From Actinomyces slackii (GTDB lineage Bacteria > Actinomycetota > Actinomycetes > Actinomycetales > Actinomycetaceae), in the NCBI RefSeq assembly GCF_900637295.1, contig NZ_LR134363.1, forward strand, positions 2,852,001-2,916,000: a stretch of 64,000 nucleotides of DNA. Direction: 5' to 3'. Shown here piece after piece: positions 61,560-64,000 of the stretch. Within the stretch, counting starts at the first letter, position 1. Each line of letters opens with the position of its first letter. The notes under the pieces are model-generated. The model did no database searches and was not told the DNA's origin. It saw only the letters and a program-made list of their open reading frames with translations. The translations under genes and the position numbers were made by a program.

Positions 61560-62999
61560 TCAGATGGGCATGCCCTGGAGGGTGAAGGCGCCCGCGGGCA
61601 CCACGACGGTGGAGATGGAGTCGGCCGGGGCCTCGAAGCGCACCAGCTTGTCCCCCACGCCCACGACCAGCTCCTGGGGCGTGGTCATGTCGTTCTGGGA
61701 GGCGATGACCACCGAGCCATCCGGGTTGAGGAAGGCCAGGATGTTCTCGTGGCCCGTGTAGGACAGGCTGGGCACGAATCGCGCCCCGGGGCGCACGAAG
61801 CCCGCAAGGTGCTTGAGGATGTAGTACTCGTGGGTGAAGCGGGCCGTGGCGGTCTCGGGGTCGACCACCACCAGTGAGTTCTGGCTCCAGCCCCAGCGGG
61901 AGACGCCCCCCTCGTCCAGGGCCAGGTTCCAGTAGTCGTAGACGGTGGCGCCATGGGTGAAGTAGTGGCGCATCATGGTCCACGCGTAGCGGGCGTAGCG
62001 CCAGTCGTTGCGGCCGTCGCCGCACTCCTGCTCGGACTGGTAGATCTTCAGCTCGGGGTGGCCGTGGTGGATGTGGGGCAGGGCGTGCTTGCCGGCCCAC
62101 TGGAAGCCGACGCCGCCGATGCGCGGCCCCACCTGGGGGTCGGCCAGGATGGCCTCGACCAGGCTGTCATCGGCGCGCTCCATGGTGCCGAAGAAGACCT
62201 CCACGCCGCGTGACTCCATGTGGGGGATGAGGTGGCGCAGGAATGAGATGAGCCCCTGGGGCGTCCAGGTGCAGGCGGGGAAGACCTGGTTGGAGTTGAA
62301 CTCGTTCTGGGGCATGACCATGGAGATCTCGATGCCCCGCTCCCGGTAGGCGTCGATGAATGCCCCGAAGTAGCGCGCATAGGTCTCCAGGTTCTCCTCG
62401 GTGAGGATGAAGCCGTCCTCGCCCTCGGCGATCTGGTTGTCGCGCGACAGTCCGTTGTCGAAGCGGGTCTGCGCGGCCAGGGGGTTGGGGGCGGCGCAGG
62501 CGTAGTGGTTGTTGCGCTTCATCCAGGTGGGCGGGCACCACGGGGAGGCCCACAGCCGCAGCTCGGGCTGGTGGCCCTTGGCCGCCTTGATGTAGGGGAT
62601 GAGGGTCTGCTCGTCGTGGGCCACGGAGAAGTGCTCCAGGGCATGGTCCCCGGGGGTCTCGTCGTAGGAGTACCAGTCGCGGGAGAAGTCGTTGGCCCCG
62701 ATGGGCATGCGGCACACGGTCAGCCCCGCCCCGACGCCGGGGGCGAAGACCTCCCGCAGGATCGCCTCGCGATCCTGGGCCTCCAGGCGGCTCAGGGCGT
62801 CCCATCCCAGCTCGTTGAAGCAGATCCCAAATCCCTCGATCTCCTGGGCGGGCTGGTCGAGCCGCAGGAAGGCGCCGGGGAAGGCATCCATCTCCGTGAT
62901 GGTCACGGGGGTCTGCGCAGTGGTCCAGGGCGCGGCCTCGGTGGTGACCACCCAGGTGGGCTGAGCTTCGTCAGGGGATTGCGGGTTGGCGACGGGCAT
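61560..62999 (-). CDS. Glycoside hydrolase, GH30-like, apparently intracellular
   Basis: A 479-residue enzyme of the glucosylceramidase/GH30 type. EIEGFGICFNELGWDAL is the opening (usually GFGGALTE). RMPIGANDFSRDWYSYDE, the acid/base Glu in VMPQNEFNS, and the nucleophile Glu in KIYQSEQECGDG follow. The C-terminal beta part ends in FTLQGMPI. Members cleave beta-glucosides, glucuronoxylan or beta-1,6-galactosides. No signal peptide or membrane span, so it should act on imported oligosaccharides, but no transporter gene is adjacent. ATG 62999 has GAGGAG 6 bp upstream; ATG 63014 is in frame but without such a site. Confidence 0.85.
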   Translation of the reverse strand: MPVANPQSPDEAQPTWVVTTEAAPWTTAQTPVTITEMDAFPGAFLRLDQPAQEIEGFGICFNELGWDALSRLEAQDREAILREVFAPGVGAGLTVCRMPIGANDFSRDWYSYDETPGDHALEHFSVAHDEQTLIPYIKAAKGHQPELRLWASPWCPPTWMKRNNHYACAAPNPLAAQTRFDNGLSRDNQIAEGEDGFILTEENLETYARYFGAFIDAYRERGIEISMVMPQNEFNSNQVFPACTWTPQGLISFLRHLIPHMESRGVEVFFGTMERADDSLVEAILADPQVGPRIGGVGFQWAGKHALPHIHHGHPELKIYQSEQECGDGRNDWRYARYAWTMMRHYFTHGATVYDYWNLALDEGGVSRWGWSQNSLVVVDPETATARFTHEYYILKHLAGFVRPGARFVPSLSYTGHENILAFLNPDGSVVIASQNDMTTPQELVVGVGDKLVRFEAPADSISTVVVPAGAFTLQGMPI

Positions 63000-63135
63000 G
63001 ATGTCTCCTCGCATCGTTGCGGCTCTCGCATGGCGGGCCCTGCTGCGTGCCCGCGGTGTCGAGCCTACCAGGCTTATCTACTATTCGCTAGGTAAGCGAG
63101 GGCCGCCCAAGCCCTTTGAGGCCTCGCGCACAAGG

Positions 63136-63181
63136 CGAACCCCCATGGGAGACCAGTGACCACATCTCCCATGGGGGTTCG
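63136..63181 (-). terminator. 17-bp-stem hairpin, probably ending the small gene at 63234
   Basis: A perfect 17-bp stem (63136-63152 with 63165-63181) with a 12-base loop. It is 53 bp beyond the stop of the 46-residue frame and upstream of the GH30 gene, so it should insulate the latter. Confidence 0.65.
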
Positions 63182-63233
63182 GCAGGAGCGAAGGACCGTG
63201 TCGGCTCGGGTCCGGCCCGGGTCCGGCTCACGC

Positions 63234-63374
63234 TCAGCGCCGACGGCGTCCGAGAAGCTCGCGCACCACGATCATCAGGACCTGCCCCAGGCCGAGCCGG
63301 TGCTCGGAGTCGAGGTCACCGGTTCGGTGCCACGACGGGGGCGGCTCCTCCAAGGACGATGTTGCAGCGCTCAT
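63234..63374 (-). CDS. Possible 46-residue protein
   Basis: Frame from ATG 63374 to TGA at 63234: SAATSSLEEPPPSWHRTGD, then an amphipathic helix GLGQVLMIVVRELLGRRRR. Codon third positions are mostly G/C as in real genes here, and a strong terminator follows, which suggests that a transcript ends there. The ribosome site is poor (only AGG about 11 bp upstream). The helix with an Arg tail could touch membrane or nucleic acid. No family recognised. Confidence 0.45.
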   Translation of the reverse strand: MSAATSSLEEPPPSWHRTGDLDSEHRLGLGQVLMIVVRELLGRRRR

Positions 63375-63501
63375 GAGCGCAGCCTACGCAGGCCGTCATG
63401 ACGCAGGTCACCACCATATGGAGGAGCATCACGATTCGGTCATCCTCCCCGGGCAGTAGTCGCACTCCACCCAATGACGCCGCCCTGGCACCGGCAACCT
63501 G

Positions 63502-63546
63502 AACGCCAGGTGGCCCACCCCGATCCGGGGTGGGCCACCTGGCGTT
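63502..63546 (-). terminator. Terminator of the wall-anchored protein gene
   Basis: A perfect 20-bp stem (63502-63521 with 63527-63546) with a 5-base loop, 43 bp past the stop of the sortase-substrate gene. Strongest hairpin at this end of the window. Confidence 0.75.
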
Positions 63547-63588
63547 GTTCATGCCGCGATCAGCGGCAACGCTCACTCAGCGTGGGCA

Positions 63589-64000
63589 TCAGGCCTTGCG
63601 ACGGCGGGACAGCGCGAGGGCGCCCCCACCCAGGCCCAGGCCGACCAGCACGACCAGGGCGGCCACGTCGGCACCGGTGTTCGCCAGAGGCGGCGAGCCG
63701 GGCTTGTTCGGGGTCCCCGGAGCACCGGGGGTGCTGGGGCTGCCGGGCGTGCCCGTCGGAGGAGCGGTCTCCGGGGGAACGGTCGCCGGCGGGCCGGCGG
63801 TCTCCGGAGGAGCGGTCGTCGTCGGCGGGGCCGTGGTCGGCGGGGTGGTCGCCGGCGGGGTGCTGACCGCCTTGTTGGTCAGGCTCACGCTGGTGACAAC
63901 CTGGTCGCCAATGGTGAAGGTGTTGGTCTCCTTGCCGTCGACGACGAAGACCGGGGTCCCCCACTCGTAGCCCTCAGCGGCGGGCTCGGCCTTGGAGACG
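63589..64000 (-). CDS. C-terminus of a sortase-anchored surface protein (partial)
   Basis: The frame enters from the right edge and ends at 63589. It starts with a beta-rich stretch (EWGTPVFVVDGKETNTFTIG, then VTSVSLTNKA) like the last DUF5979-type or Cna-B-like repeat of actinobacterial adhesins. A Pro/Thr-rich stalk of about 50 residues follows. The sorting signal is LANTG, then the span VAALVVLVGLGLGGGALAL and the basic tail SRRRKA. LANTG deviates from LPXTG at position two. The N-terminal and adhesive part is outside the window, so ligand and size are unknown. Confidence 0.85.
   Translation of the reverse strand, partial: VSKAEPAAEGYEWGTPVFVVDGKETNTFTIGDQVVTSVSLTNKAVSTPPATTPPTTAPPTTTAPPETAGPPATVPPETAPPTGTPGSPSTPGAPGTPNKPGSPPLANTGADVAALVVLVGLGLGGGALALSRRRKA

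Overview
The window is high-GC DNA from an actinobacterium, most likely Actinomyces or a close relative in the Actinomycetaceae. Grounds for this are the strong G/C bias at third codon positions, the frequent GTG starts and ATGA or GTGA overlaps, and an actinobacterial-type Rho with a long basic extension. A gene block hom-thrB / rho-rpmE-prfA-prmC, an LPXTG-type surface protein, and Actinomyces-like capsule and LCP genes point the same way. No tool was run: functions come from motifs and family knowledge, and exact species cannot be set.

Layout. Positions 1-9.6 kb hold core and signalling genes: dynamin-like GTPases, a DUF2335 membrane protein, tRNA-Arg(UCU), a twin-FHA ABC exporter facing a Ser/Thr protein kinase (an Rv1747/PknF-like pair), orn and tRNA-His. 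From 9.7 to 26.7 kb lies a Wzx/Wzy-type surface polysaccharide locus. It has two tandem polymerase-like paralogues, glycosyltransferases, a flippase, a polysaccharide deacetylase lipoprotein, the initiating sugar transferase, two tandem ATP-grasp ligases, a CapD-type 4,6-dehydratase, a DegT aminotransferase, and a co-polymerase whose tyrosine-kinase-like half has lost its Walker A. From 27.4 to 34.2 kb come cimA, a TagD-like cytidylyltransferase, an LCP ligase, ilvE and leuB, that is, branched-chain amino-acid synthesis mixed with cell-wall polymer attachment.

From 34.2 to 50.6 kb is an accessory region. It starts with an AAA ATPase/DUF4276 cassette set exactly between two perfect 48-bp direct repeats. 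A small self-regulated membrane operon follows, then an ImmA/IrrE-PIN (DUF4411) pair, probable fragments of a DISARM system (drmB 3' end, drmC 5' end), and a decayed DUF4143 ATPase carrying two nested insertion sequences whose order of arrival can be read from the target duplications. Next are a HepT/MntA pair, AlkD-, TfoX-, AraC- and VOC-type genes, and an AbrB-ABC exporter operon beside a second HepT/MntA locus with a broken toxin. Two near-identical 229-bp non-coding repeats bracket this last part.

From 50.7 to 64 kb the sequence returns to core genes: prmC-prfA, rpmE, a DUF1963 protein, a truncated TetR gene with an intact operator, rho, an FMN reductase/LLM oxidoreductase pair, thrB-hom, a GH30 glycosidase without signal peptide, a possible 46-residue protein, and the C-terminus of a wall-anchored surface protein running off the right edge.
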